Counted from the first letter of the stretch, positions 43,895-52,746 are shown. The stretch: DNA of 64,000 nucleotides from Clostridiales bacterium (GCA_022508505.1 JAFLVC010000001.1:248001-312000), one strand, 5' to 3'. The notes: generated by a model from the sequence alone, not told the origin. Numbers and translations: made by a program.

Positions 43895-45010
43895 CTATTC
43901 CTTGTTTAAAAGTGACGTCGCTTGCGTTTCGGAAGCCGATGCGGCGGCAGTCAACGCCGCTTTGATGTGTTTTGCGATCGCTCCGTCGAGAGCGGCTTGC
44001 GCTTTCGCGCCGAGCTTTGTTCCGCCTATTTCGGAATACATCTGCTTGAAGTCGTACAGATCGGACGAGAGCGCCGTGCCCTTTTCGAGAACGGGAAGAA
44101 GGGGCGCATAATCGGGCGTCGCCGCGACTCCGCAGCAGGTGAGAGCGTCTGACGACGTGATGACGCCGTCACTCGCGACTTCGCCCGCGAATATGACGAA
44201 CAGGCAGGGCGAGCCGCTTTCGCACGCACAGGCCGCGACGCAAGCAATGTCGGCTTCGGCGGCGGCTTTGATGAGCTCCGCCGCTTCGCGCATGACCGCA
44301 TTTTTTCCTATGCCGGAAAACTTGAGCGCAGGCACGGGGTAGTCGAGAAGATCGATTTTTACGGCGCCGTCCTTGACGTTTTTTTGCGTTTTTGCGTGCG
44401 CTACGGCGCTGTCCGAGCAGGCGAGGTAGTCGCCGTCGCTATTTACGCGCTTTGCTATCGTGCCGCCGTAGGATGCTGCGTAGGCGTAAAGCCGCGCTAT
44501 GACGTCGGCAGAGAAAATATCGTCGCAGGTAAGAGCCGCCACGCGGTTGCCGGAAGCAATGGGCGTGTACGGCACGGGCATTCCCACGTCGAGCATGACG
44601 GGGCGCGCGAGCGCATTTTTGCCGCGGCAGTAGTGAATGTAGCCGTTCTCGCCGCCGACGTTTCCGCCCGCAACCGAGCCGCAACATTCATAAAGGTCGA
44701 AAAGGAAGTCGAACGCCTTTTGCGGCTTGCGGCCGAGCTCGTCGCGGAAGTAGAAGTCTACGGTGTGCGGAGCCGGCATGAGCAAATCCTTAACCGCTTC
44801 GACGTCGATATCGGTCTTTGTCGCCTTGAGCTCCGTCAAGAGCGCGTCGAGCGTTTCGTCCGTTTCGGTCTCTTCAAGCTTGACCGCGGCGACGCCGCAC
44901 AGCGCGGCGAGGCGGTTCAGCGTGTATACTTCGTCGAGCGCGTCGAGCAAAAGATTGTCTCGCGCGTACGCAATAAGCTTATTGAGTGTGCTTTCGATAT
45001 TCGTTTTCAT
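43895..45010 (-). CDS. Divergent protein with GalT class II-like N-terminus
   Basis: 371 residues from the ATG at 45010, which follows GGAGGG. The first ~130 residues recall the N-terminus of class II galactose-1-phosphate uridylyltransferases (LLDALDEVYTLNRLAALCGV, then DLLMPAPHTVDFYF and KAFDFLFDLYE). The catalytic part of GalT, including the conserved His motif, was not seen. Instead a Cys-rich alpha/beta region follows (ACVAACACESG, TCCGVAATPDY). It may be a remodelled paralogue with another role. First gene of the operon with the Sel1 and membrane proteins. Confidence 0.6.
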   Translation of the reverse strand: MKTNIESTLNKLIAYARDNLLLDALDEVYTLNRLAALCGVAAVKLEETETDETLDALLTELKATKTDIDVEAVKDLLMPAPHTVDFYFRDELGRKPQKAFDFLFDLYECCGSVAGGNVGGENGYIHYCRGKNALARPVMLDVGMPVPYTPIASGNRVAALTCDDIFSADVIARLYAYAASYGGTIAKRVNSDGDYLACSDSAVAHAKTQKNVKDGAVKIDLLDYPVPALKFSGIGKNAVMREAAELIKAAAEADIACVAACACESGSPCLFVIFAGEVASDGVITSSDALTCCGVAATPDYAPLLPVLEKGTALSSDLYDFKQMYSEIGGTKLGAKAQAALDGAIAKHIKAALTAAASASETQATSLLNKE

Positions 45011-45045
45011 AGTCCCTCCGTTTGTCGTGGCATATTTCCGTATAT

Positions 45046-45074
45046 AGCATATCATAACGAAGTGAAAAAGGCAA
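45046..45074 (-). promoter_or_regulatory. Promoter of the GalT-like operon
   Basis: On the minus strand: TTGCCT (45074-45069), 17 bases, TATGCT (45051-45046). Confidence 0.5.
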
Positions 45075-45170
45075 GTGATTGCGCCGCTTCCGTACCAAGA
45101 TAAGAAATAAGAGATAGTAATGTGGGTTTGATTATAATTCATAAAAACTGTACAAATATGTCTAAATTTG

Positions 45171-45199
45171 TTGCTTTAATTCGAGCGCAGTGATAAAAT
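45171..45199 (+). promoter_or_regulatory. Promoter of the lipoprotein gene
   Basis: TTGCTT (45171-45176), 17 bases, TAAAAT (45194-45199), with the ATG at 45230 after GGGAG. Confidence 0.5.
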
Positions 45200-45229
45200 A
45201 TCCTTATAAACAAATTAGGGAGACTCGAA

Positions 45230-46336
45230 ATGAAAAGAAAATCGTTATTGGCGCTTGTATTGGCGCTAGTCATGTCAATAGCGGCTGTGTTTGCTCTCGT
45301 CGGCTGCGGCGGCGGAGAAAGCGGCGGAGAAAGCGGCGGCGACAAGCGTCCCGCCGACACGTCGTTTGTCGGTTGCCTGTCCGCGGCTACGTACGAGGAC
45401 GAAGAAAGCGCCGCTATCGGGTTTTTGAGCGCGGAGCTTGACGGCGCGGCGACTAAAACGCAATTCGTCGGCGCCGAAAAGGGCGATGAGCTTTCCGAAG
45501 AGGAAATCGCGGCGCTCGAGCTCGGCGACGATATCGACGTAAACGACGTCGAGAGCGCGGCGCATTACACCGTCAAGTACACCGAAACGGAAGTTTCCGA
45601 CAAAGCGCATGCGAGCGCCGAGAGCGCCAAGTCGTACAAGATCGTCATTATCAAGATCGGCTCGCACTATTACTACTACATTCCCGTCATGCCCAAGGGC
45701 GGCGCAATCACCAACAGCTATATCGCTATGGTCTGCGACCCCAAAAAGTACGTAAACGTCACCGAAACGTCGGTCGGCAAGTCGACCACCACCGTGCAGG
45801 GCTATTCCGTCACGGTGACGCTCACGACAACCACCAAGCTCGCAGGCGACAGAGCGCATATCAAACTCGTTTCGTCTATTCTCGGCGAGACCCAAATTGA
45901 AGAATACTATCTCGTCACCGAAAACGAAAGCCTCGTCATGTATTATTACGATAAGTACGACGACTCGTGGGAAAACTTCGGCTCTGCGGAGTATGCGACC
46001 CTCGAACAGCTTCTCGAAGACGCGGTGTTCAACTTTGACCACACTTACTTCGAACGCACCGCCAGCGGCTTTAAGATGTCGAGCGGCAAGCTTCGGCAGT
46101 ACCTCAACGACGTCATGGGCGACGACCTTAAAGCGCTTCTCGGCAGAGACTTCCAAGTCAAAAGCGCCAGCGCCGATTACTACGTGAAAGACGCGCGGCT
46201 CGACGAGGTAAAAGCCAAGATAACCATGAAAGGCGTGGTGGAGGGAATGTCGACGACGGCAACCGTTTCGACAACCACTAAGTACACCGACTACGGAACG
46301 ACGGTCATCGACCTTCCGTTCTCGATAGAAGAGTAG
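45230..46336 (+). CDS. Secreted lipoprotein of unknown function
   Basis: 368 residues. Signal peptide with lipobox ALVGC (Cys near residue 26), then a Gly/Ser/Glu linker and a beta-rich domain with many Thr, Tyr and Ser residues (VKYTETEVSDK, VTVTLTTTTKLAG, TATVSTTTKYTDYG). Lipid-anchored to the outer face of the membrane. The domain may be a lipoprotein-type beta fold, but I recognise no family. Single-gene unit with promoter and strong terminator. Confidence 0.85.
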   Translation: MKRKSLLALVLALVMSIAAVFALVGCGGGESGGESGGDKRPADTSFVGCLSAATYEDEESAAIGFLSAELDGAATKTQFVGAEKGDELSEEEIAALELGDDIDVNDVESAAHYTVKYTETEVSDKAHASAESAKSYKIVIIKIGSHYYYYIPVMPKGGAITNSYIAMVCDPKKYVNVTETSVGKSTTTVQGYSVTVTLTTTTKLAGDRAHIKLVSSILGETQIEEYYLVTENESLVMYYYDKYDDSWENFGSAEYATLEQLLEDAVFNFDHTYFERTASGFKMSSGKLRQYLNDVMGDDLKALLGRDFQVKSASADYYVKDARLDEVKAKITMKGVVEGMSTTATVSTTTKYTDYGTTVIDLPFSIEE

Positions 46337-46342
46337 AATGCA

Positions 46343-46372
46343 AAAACGGCCGCGGAGACGCGGCCGTTTTTG
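46343..46372 (+). terminator. Terminator of the lipoprotein gene
   Basis: A 12-bp stem (46343-46354 with 46359-46370) with a GAGA loop, followed by a fifth T. GC-rich and perfect. Confidence 0.9.
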
Positions 46373-46408
46373 TATAAGTATAGGTACGAGTGAATAGTGA
46401 AGAAGTTG

Positions 46409-46460
46409 CACATCCCCTCAGTCAGCTTCGCTGGCAGCTCCCCTAAATTCAAGGGAGCCT
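46409..46460. repeat. Dispersed CCCCTCAGTC repeat
   Basis: CATCCCCTCAGTCAGC, TTCGCTGGCAGCTCCCC and AAGGGAGCC in order, with internal inverted pairs. Related copies lie at about 42432-42484, 50897-50957, 51220-51271 and, inverted, 55491-55549. Confidence 0.75.
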
Positions 46461-46543
46461 GCTAATGGCGCGACGTTGCGCTTGCCTCGACACCTCGGTA
46501 AAGGTGGCGTCGAGCAGTATTATCGTAACGTCCCTCGTCGGGT

Positions 46544-46649
46544 GTAACACAAAATAAACAACGTCAGCCCACACACGACAAAAATCCAACCTGTGGTTGG
46601 TCGAGCGTAACAAAGAACGAACAACGGCAGCCCACACACGACAAAAATC
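46544..46649. repeat. Two direct copies of a ~43-base repeat
   Basis: Copies at 46544-46586 and 46607-46649 (period 63 bases) share GTAACA, AAACAACG or GAACAACG, and CAGCCCACACACGACAAAA. A third, inverted copy lies at about 55203-55258, just upstream of luxS. The gap 46373-46660 contains no gene. Confidence 0.75.
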
Positions 46650-46660
46650 AAGCTTGCTTG

Positions 46661-46689
46661 TTGACAGTGGGTAATTGTTATGCTATAAT
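46661..46689 (+). promoter_or_regulatory. Promoter of the second GH3 gene, leaderless
   Basis: Consensus TTGACA (46661-46666), 17 bases, TATAAT (46684-46689). Seven bases separate the -10 box from the ATG at 46697, so transcription would begin at or next to the start codon. Confidence 0.8.
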
Positions 46690-46696
46690 GAAAAAA

Positions 46697-49051
46697 ATGG
46701 ACGCGGAAATACTTGACATCGAAAAAACGCTGCAGTATTTGACGCTCGACGAAAAGCTGCGAATGCTGTCCGGCGACGGCATGTGGCACACTTTCGGCAC
46801 GGGCGAGCTTCCGCGTGTCAGAATGTCGGACGGGCCGAACGGCCTGAGAATGACGGACGGTGCGAGCACGTCCGCCGTGCCGTCGGTGTGCTATCCCACG
46901 CCGGGAATGCTCGCAAACAGCTGGGACGAGGCGCTCGTCTACAGCGTGGGCGCGGCTATGGGGCGCGAGGCGACGGCGCTCGGCGTCAACCTTTTGCTCG
47001 CGCCGGGAGTAAACATCAAGCGCACGCCGCTCGGCGGGCGCAACTTCGAATACTATTCGGAAGATCCGTACCTTTCGGGCATGCTCGGCAAGGCGTTTAT
47101 AAGCGGCGTTCAGTCGACGGGCGTCGGCGCGTGCCTAAAGCACTTTGCGGTAAACAACACCGAAGCTATGCGCATGTATGCGAACGCCGTGGTCGATAGG
47201 CGTGCGCTTTTCGAGCTGTACTTAAAGCCGTTCGAGATAGCGCTTAAGGCAAAGCCGTCGGCGGTCATGTGCGCGTACAACAAGGTCAACGGCGAGTACT
47301 GCTCGCAGAACGAATATCTACTGAAAACGGTTTTGCGCAAGGCGTTTTCGTATGAGGGGCTCACCGTGTCCGATTGGGGCGCGGTGCACGACAGGACGGC
47401 TGCGCTAAAAGCGGGTCTCGACCTCGAAATGCCCGACTCTCTCGGCATGTCCGAGCAAAGCCTTCGCGAGGCGGTAAAACGCGGCGACATAACCGAAGCG
47501 ATGATTGACGACAGTCTGCGCCGCGAGCTCGACCTCATTGACAACGTGTACCTCGAGCCGTTCGGCGATTACGACGCGGACGCTCACGACAGGCTTAGCT
47601 ACAACGCCGCCGTCGAGAGCATAGTTCTTCTCAAAAACGACAACAACTTCCTGCCGCTGACAAAGGACATGCGCGTCGCCGTCATGGGAAGCCTTGCGGA
47701 AGACGCGCCCATCGAGGGCGGGGGAAGCTCGCACGTCGTTCCCACCAAGACAATTACCGCACTCGACGCGTACGCCATGCGCGCAATCGAGATATCTTAC
47801 TTCCGCGGCTATGCGGAGGGCAACAAAAAGCTCAACGCCGCGCTGTACGACGAGGCAATGACGGGCGCTATGGGCGCGGACGCGGTTATCGTGTATGCGG
47901 GCGCCGCAGAGCCGAGCGAGGGCGTGGACAGGAAAACGCTGTCGCTTCCGCCCGAGCAGGACAACCTCATCATGGGGCTCACCAACGCAGGGCACCGCGT
48001 GATTGTCGTTTTGACGACGCCGGGGCCTGTTCTCATGCCGTGGGTAAAACGCGCGCGCGCCGTGGTGTACGCGGGGCTCAACGGCCAAAACGGTGCGCTT
48101 GCCGCGGTCGACGTGCTGTACGGCAGAGTCAATCCGCGCGGCAAGCTCGCAGAGACATTCCCCGCCGACGAGAGCGAGATTCCCGTCGATCCGAACCCCT
48201 TGCGCATGCTTTACCGCGAGAGCATATTCGTAGGCTACCGCTACTACGAAGCGATTGAGCGGCGCGTGCTGTTCCCATTCGGGCACGGCCTGTCGTTTGC
48301 AGACGTCAAGTACGACGGAATGAAGGTAAAACGGCTTTCGGGCACCGAGTTCGAGGTTACGGTCGACTTGTCAAACGATTCGGTGCGCGACGCGTTCGAG
48401 ATAGTGCAGGTGTATGTTTCTAATCGCACGGGGCGGATTATGTGCCCCAAAAAACAGCTCGCCGGGTTCAAGAAGGTGTTTATCGAGGGCAAAACGCACA
48501 CGCAGGCGACAATCAAATTGGACGCAAGCGCGTTCGGGTTTTACGATACAAAGACCGACAAGACGCGCATATGCGACGGCGAGTTCAAAATCCTCGTCGG
48601 CGCGTCGTCGGCGGACATTAAGCGCGAGATATCGGTCAAGATCGACGGCGACTTCAAAGACGTCGTAAAGCCGCCCGAGTCGTACAAGATTCCGCTCCGC
48701 GCAAACATTACGGACGATGACTTTTCGGCGCTGTACGGCGGCGAGCTCCCGCCCGAACCTGCGCGGCCGCAAAAGGGCGAGTATTCCATGAACAGCTGCG
48801 TCGACGACCTCAAGCACACGCTCGTCGGCAAGTTCGCCGTGCTCGCCGTAAAGAGCAGGGCAAAGAAGGCGGGCGCACCGGGCAGCCCTCGGTACGAGGC
48901 GCTTTTGAATAACGCGATGTTTACGCCGCTCCACGCGGTGGTCGCCATGTCGGACGGCGCGTTCGGCGAAAACCTCGCGCGCGGCATGATCGAAATGGGC
49001 AACGGCAAGTTCTTCAAGGGGCTCAGGACGATTATTTCCAAAAAGCGATAG
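46697..49051 (+). CDS. Glycoside hydrolase family 3 beta-glycosidase
   Basis: 784 residues in the usual GH3 order. TIM-barrel (about 1-300): RMSDGPNGLR, YYSEDP, GACLKHFAVNN and VSDWGA, with Asp226 as nucleophile. The alpha/beta sandwich (about 310-520) contains IVLLKNDNNFLPL and GGGSSHVV. The fibronectin-like domain (about 560-640) is followed by a ~140-residue C-terminal extension. No signal peptide, so it probably acts in the cytoplasm on imported oligosaccharides. The first Met after the promoter was chosen; an in-frame ATG at 46688 lies within the -10 box and would not be transcribed. Confidence 0.93.
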   Translation: MDAEILDIEKTLQYLTLDEKLRMLSGDGMWHTFGTGELPRVRMSDGPNGLRMTDGASTSAVPSVCYPTPGMLANSWDEALVYSVGAAMGREATALGVNLLLAPGVNIKRTPLGGRNFEYYSEDPYLSGMLGKAFISGVQSTGVGACLKHFAVNNTEAMRMYANAVVDRRALFELYLKPFEIALKAKPSAVMCAYNKVNGEYCSQNEYLLKTVLRKAFSYEGLTVSDWGAVHDRTAALKAGLDLEMPDSLGMSEQSLREAVKRGDITEAMIDDSLRRELDLIDNVYLEPFGDYDADAHDRLSYNAAVESIVLLKNDNNFLPLTKDMRVAVMGSLAEDAPIEGGGSSHVVPTKTITALDAYAMRAIEISYFRGYAEGNKKLNAALYDEAMTGAMGADAVIVYAGAAEPSEGVDRKTLSLPPEQDNLIMGLTNAGHRVIVVLTTPGPVLMPWVKRARAVVYAGLNGQNGALAAVDVLYGRVNPRGKLAETFPADESEIPVDPNPLRMLYRESIFVGYRYYEAIERRVLFPFGHGLSFADVKYDGMKVKRLSGTEFEVTVDLSNDSVRDAFEIVQVYVSNRTGRIMCPKKQLAGFKKVFIEGKTHTQATIKLDASAFGFYDTKTDKTRICDGEFKILVGASSADIKREISVKIDGDFKDVVKPPESYKIPLRANITDDDFSALYGGELPPEPARPQKGEYSMNSCVDDLKHTLVGKFAVLAVKSRAKKAGAPGSPRYEALLNNAMFTPLHAVVAMSDGAFGENLARGMIEMGNGKFFKGLRTIISKKR

Positions 49052-49081
49052 TTTGCAAAAGTAGCATATAAATAGAAAGTG

Positions 49082-50353
49082 ATGACAGGTGTAACCGTGG
49101 AAAGAATAGATATTTTCGATTACATAGAACGCGCGTGTGCTGTGCTCGACGAGAACGCGAGCGGGTTTGCGCACGCCGCGGACAGGCTTACCGAGTACTT
49201 GCAAAACACCTTCGGCGGCATTGATTCGACGGTAGGCGTCACGTCGCGCATAAAGACGCGGGACAGCCTCAAAGAAAAGATATTGCGCAACCACCTGTAC
49301 AAGGACCACGACGCAGAACGCATTGTGTACGAGCTTCACGACGTGATAGGCGTCAGAATTGAGTGCAGGTTTTTCAAGGACGAAGAATATCTGTACAAAA
49401 AGATACTCGAAATTTTCGATACCAATCTCGGCGACGGACTGTACGCGCCGTCCGGCAAAAAGGCTATACGCCTAAAGCTCGACGCGCCGCAGCCCGAAAA
49501 GCAGAAGAACGGTTTTAACATCTACCGCATCGACGGTAGCGTCATTTACGCAGGCGAGTGCTATAACTTCGAGCTTCAGATAAAGTCGCTCGTCAACAGC
49601 TTTTGGTCGGAGATAGAGCATAAGCTGATATACAAGAACATAAGATACAGCCAGTCCGACAATCTCATGAAAGAGCTGCTAAACTCCATTCACGAGAGCT
49701 TGAAGGGCGTCGACCACCAGCTCAACCTCATATTCGACAGGTTTGCCGGAAACAGCGTCGACAACCAGCAGACGCAGCTTGAAAACATGCTCGTATTCGG
49801 ACTCAACGAGATATACACCGCAATAGTCCGCTCGAGCACGGGAATTTCGGTGTCGATTGCCGAATATTCGGAAGCCATAGTAAAATACCTGCTTGCCGCA
49901 TCGACGTACGTCAGGAGCGCGAGCGGAAGGACGATAGCGGGCGCGGTCAAGAGCGCGGTGACGGGGGAGACGGAACAGGATAGCGGCGACATAGGCGCGA
50001 GCGTTCTCATCAGCCTCATGGAATGGATGCGCAACGTCGATTACAGCGCTATTTCGATAGGCGAAGTGATAGAGCTTAAAGGCACAAAGACCGAAAATAC
50101 CGACGTCGCACGCGTTTTCTTAAACGGCATAAACGACGACTTTTACCTTAACACGTTTTTCCACATCTTCTTTTCGCTCGAGCGCGGAGACGACGAAATC
50201 GATTTTGCGGACTACATAAACTACTACGCCGACAGAATTCTCGACGGCAAAACGCAGGAGCAGATGTACCGCACTCTCGCCGCGCTCGGCGAGGTGCCCG
50301 CGCACAAGCTTCCGCTCGAGAGCACTATTAAGATGTTAGAGGAAATAAGGTGA
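49082..50353 (+). CDS. RelA/SpoT-domain protein
   Basis: 423 residues from the ATG at 49082; GTG at 49079 and 49097 are possible starts, the latter with AGGTG before it. A RelA/SpoT nucleotidyltransferase-like domain occupies about 40-220: VTSRIKTRDSLKEKI, ELHDVIGVRIECRF, FELQIKSLVNSFWSEIEHKLIY. The Asp of HDVIGVRI corresponds to the Mg2+ ligand of (p)ppGpp synthetases. There is no HD hydrolase, TGS or ACT domain, and a ~200-residue helical C-terminal region replaces them. It may be a divergent alarmone synthetase or a catalytically altered relative. Follows the GH3 gene by 30 bases. Confidence 0.8.
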   Translation: MTGVTVERIDIFDYIERACAVLDENASGFAHAADRLTEYLQNTFGGIDSTVGVTSRIKTRDSLKEKILRNHLYKDHDAERIVYELHDVIGVRIECRFFKDEEYLYKKILEIFDTNLGDGLYAPSGKKAIRLKLDAPQPEKQKNGFNIYRIDGSVIYAGECYNFELQIKSLVNSFWSEIEHKLIYKNIRYSQSDNLMKELLNSIHESLKGVDHQLNLIFDRFAGNSVDNQQTQLENMLVFGLNEIYTAIVRSSTGISVSIAEYSEAIVKYLLAASTYVRSASGRTIAGAVKSAVTGETEQDSGDIGASVLISLMEWMRNVDYSAISIGEVIELKGTKTENTDVARVFLNGINDDFYLNTFFHIFFSLERGDDEIDFADYINYYADRILDGKTQEQMYRTLAALGEVPAHKLPLESTIKMLEEIR

Positions 50354-50369
50354 TCAAAGGGAGGCAGGC

Positions 50370-50882
50370 ATGGAATTTTTCGAGGTCGTAAAAAACAGGT
50401 ATTCGTGCAAGAAGTTCGGCGGCAAGCCGGTCGAAAAGGAAAAGCTCGACAGGGTGCTTGAGGCCGGGCGGCTCGCGCCGACGGCTAAGAACGCTCAGCC
50501 GCAAAAAATAACTGTGGTAACGAGCGAAAAATTACTTCTTGCGCTCGACAAATGTACGCCGTGCAGATACGGCGCGCCCGTCGTGATTGCGGTGGCGTAC
50601 GATAAGAACAACGTGTACACGTACCCCGGCGGCAAGTACAATGCAGGGGCGGAGGACGCTACCATCGTCGCCACGCACATGATGCTTGCGGCATACGACG
50701 CGGGACTCGACTCGTGCTGGCTCAACTGCTTCGATCCCGACGAGACGGCAAAGGCGCTAAATCTTCCCGATGACGAACAGCTCGTCATGCTTCTCGACGT
50801 AGGGTATGCGGCAGACGGCGCAGGCCCGCTCGAAAACCACTCGAAAAGAAAGCCGCTCGAAGCGACTGTGAAGTATTTGTAA
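50370..50882 (+). CDS. Nitroreductase-family flavoprotein
   Basis: 170 residues, typical for a short FMN-dependent nitroreductase. The N-terminus VKNRYSCKKFGGKPVEKEKL and the motif RLAPTAKNAQPQ are family hallmarks for FMN phosphate binding; LNCFDPDETAKALNLPDDE follows the usual spacing. It uses NAD(P)H to reduce nitro groups, quinones or similar acceptors. GGGAGG precedes the ATG, 16 bases after the RelA/SpoT-domain gene, so they are probably co-transcribed. Confidence 0.92.
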   Translation: MEFFEVVKNRYSCKKFGGKPVEKEKLDRVLEAGRLAPTAKNAQPQKITVVTSEKLLLALDKCTPCRYGAPVVIAVAYDKNNVYTYPGGKYNAGAEDATIVATHMMLAAYDAGLDSCWLNCFDPDETAKALNLPDDEQLVMLLDVGYAADGAGPLENHSKRKPLEATVKYL

Positions 50883-50896
50883 TAGATAAGAAATAA

Positions 50897-50957
50897 GAGG
50901 GACAGTCCCTCAGTCTGCCGCAAGCGGCAGCCAGCTCCCCTTACACAGGGGAGCCGA
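50897..50957. repeat. Dispersed CCCTCAGTC repeat copy
   Basis: GAGGGACAGTCCCTCAGTC, a GCCGCAAGCGGC palindrome, CAGCTCCCC and AGGGGAGCCGAA. It follows a GATAAGAAATAAGAG run, exactly as in the copy after mscS. Confidence 0.75.
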
Positions 50958-50966
50958 ATAGATAGG

Positions 50967-50997
50967 AAGCGCCGATTAAAGAGTCGGCGCTTTTTTT
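50967..50997 (+). terminator. Terminator after the nitroreductase gene
   Basis: AAGCGCCGA (50967-50975) pairs with TCGGCGCTT (50984-50992), followed by five more T. Sequence very like the mscS terminator, and placed right after the same repeat. Confidence 0.85.
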
Positions 50998-51136
50998 GCG
51001 GCTTCGCCTAGGTCCCTCCGCTGCGCACTTCGTGCTCCGGTCGGGATGATGGGGGAAAAGGCACGCTCTTTTCGAAACGGCGCGCCCTACTGCCATCATC
51101 CCGAGCTTGCCGAGGGATCCAGGCGCTTCGCGCCGC
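50998..51136. repeat. MITE-like element, copy 1
   Basis: 139 bases with imperfect terminal inverted repeats: GCGGCTTCGCCT and GGTCCCTC at the left, GAGGGATCC and AGGCGCTTCGCGCCGC at the right. Inside, CGGGATGATGG faces CCATCATCCCG. A second copy in the same orientation lies at 55322-55466. No protein-coding capacity. Confidence 0.75.
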
Positions 51137-51385
51137 ATTCTCTTAAAATTTAACCTTAATTATTCAGTATTCATTCTTATTTCTTATCTATTCATTTAGC
51201 CGCGTCAGCGGCGCTATTTCACATCCCCTCAGTCGCCTAAAGGCGACAGCTCCCCTTATTAAGGTGAGCCGGATTGAGGTAATAGTGAATAGTGAAGAGT
51301 AAGGAAGCGCGGGCATTTTTATCCCGCGCTTCCGCAATTCTTATCTCTTATCTTTGCTGCCAAGCGCGCTGCGCTTTGCGGCGCA
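51137..51385. repeat. Repeat-rich gap before the desulfidase gene
   Basis: No gene is seen. It holds a TTCTTATTTCTTATCTATT run (about 51170-51200), a GCCGCGTCAGCGGC palindrome, a CCCCTCAGTC repeat copy (51220-51271), a hairpin GAAGCGCGGG/CCCGCGCTTC (about 51305-51333) that may terminate the minus-strand gene or face it, and a TTCTTATCTCTTATC run (about 51340-51355). Confidence 0.65.
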
Positions 51386-52666
51386 CTATGCAGTTCTTTC
51401 GGTGTTTATCATCAAATCGATTATCTGCTCGTCAGTCTCGCGCATGCCGTACCTTGCGATGTCGCCGACGTTGTCTATCGTGCGCTCGACGTCGCTGCTG
51501 AGTATGCCGTCGCCGCCGAGGAACATGCTGCCGTTTCGGTACATCTCAAAGCCGATTAGTCCCGCGTCGACCGCCGAAGCGATTTTTGCCGCGCAGCTCG
51601 ATTTTGCGCCGTCGCAGATTACGCCCGAATTGATGGCGAGCGCGTTTACCACGGTGTGTGCGATTGCGTCGTAGCCGCCGCCCATAAGGTAGCAAACCCC
51701 CGCGCCCGCGCCGCAGCCCGCGCTGACCGCGCCGCAGTATGCCGAAAGCTTGCCGATGCCCGCCTTGAGCCTTATCGTTATGAGGTTTGACAGGACGAGC
51801 GCGCGAATTAGCTTTTCCTCGGTCGCACCGAGTTCTTTTGCGTACTCGATTACGGGTAGCGATGTAGTCATGCCCTGATTGCCACTGCCCGAAACTATTA
51901 CGACGGGGAGATCGCAGCCGTTCATTCGAGCGTCCGAGCCCGCCGCGGCGGCCGCCTTCGCTCGCGTCTGAACGCCCGTCCCGAACGAGGCGAGGAGGGT
52001 TTTGCCTATCCTCGCGCCGTAGTCGTTTTTGAGCCCTTCCGCCGAGATTGCCGAGTTGTATTCTATCTGCCGCTTGATTGTCGGCGCGACGTCGGAAATA
52101 TTCACCTCGTTTGCAAAGTCGAATATGTTCTTTACGGTGAGCGCGTCGCACTTTGCGCTTTGCGCCTCGGTCTCGTTAAAGCCTGTGTCGAGAATGGCGA
52201 CGCCGTCCTTTTCGATGTGGACGACGTTGGTATGGTGCTTTGCTATGCGGCAGGTCGCGCTGTGCTCGCCGCAGTAAACGGTAATCCAGATGTCGAAAAC
52301 GCAGGCGAGCCGACTTTTGTTCACCGTGATTTCAGTCGACTTGACGTACTCGGATATTTGCTTGCGCTGGTCTGGCGTGACGCTCGCGATCACTTGGAGC
52401 TTTTTGTCCGCTTTGCCCGCGACAATGCCGGCGGCGGCGGCGACGGGAATTCCGCGCATGCCGTCGGTGTTGGGAACCACCACGCTTTTGACGTTTTTCA
52501 AGATGTTGCCGCTCACCGCTATATCCACTCTGTCGGGGAGAGTGCCGAGAGTGTCGCGCGCGATAGCGGCGGCATAGGCAACTGCAATCGGCTCGGTGCA
52601 GCCTGTTGCGGGCACGAGCTCTTCTTTCAGCGTTTCGAGTAGAGTTTTGTACGTGTGCTTGTCCAT
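51386..52666 (-). CDS. L-cysteine desulfidase/L-serine ammonia-lyase alpha-like protein
   Basis: 426 residues from the ATG at 52666. It matches the UPF0597/CyuA family: VPATGCTEPIAVAYAAAIA at the start, GSGNQGMTTSLPV, SAYCGAVSAGCGAGAGVCYL and SGVICDGAKSSCA. The Cys residues of TGCTEP, the second motif and CDGAKSSC would hold a [4Fe-4S] cluster. Members degrade L-cysteine to pyruvate, ammonia and sulfide under anaerobic conditions, which fits an anaerobe. Its promoter places transcription at the ATG itself. Confidence 0.9.
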   Translation of the reverse strand: MDKHTYKTLLETLKEELVPATGCTEPIAVAYAAAIARDTLGTLPDRVDIAVSGNILKNVKSVVVPNTDGMRGIPVAAAAGIVAGKADKKLQVIASVTPDQRKQISEYVKSTEITVNKSRLACVFDIWITVYCGEHSATCRIAKHHTNVVHIEKDGVAILDTGFNETEAQSAKCDALTVKNIFDFANEVNISDVAPTIKRQIEYNSAISAEGLKNDYGARIGKTLLASFGTGVQTRAKAAAAAGSDARMNGCDLPVVIVSGSGNQGMTTSLPVIEYAKELGATEEKLIRALVLSNLITIRLKAGIGKLSAYCGAVSAGCGAGAGVCYLMGGGYDAIAHTVVNALAINSGVICDGAKSSCAAKIASAVDAGLIGFEMYRNGSMFLGGDGILSSDVERTIDNVGDIARYGMRETDEQIIDLMINTERTA

Positions 52667-52672
52667 ACGTCT

Positions 52673-52701
52673 GTTATAGCACACGGCAAAAAATTTTTCA
52701 A
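52673..52701 (-). promoter_or_regulatory. Promoter of the desulfidase gene, leaderless
   Basis: On the minus strand: TTGAAA (52701-52696), 17 bases, TATAAC (52678-52673), then six bases and the ATG at 52666. No ribosome site. Confidence 0.7.
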
Positions 52702-52746
52702 TGATTTGGTCGAAAAAAGTCGACACATCGGGATGTTTTTTGGGAA

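Noticed and set aside
46544..46649. Possible CRISPR array
   Set aside because: Only two similar units with diverged sequence and no cas genes; a third copy is inverted and 8.6 kb away.
50883..51385. Possible insertion sequence
   Set aside because: Inverted repeats are present but no transposase frame; treated as non-coding MITE-like repeats.
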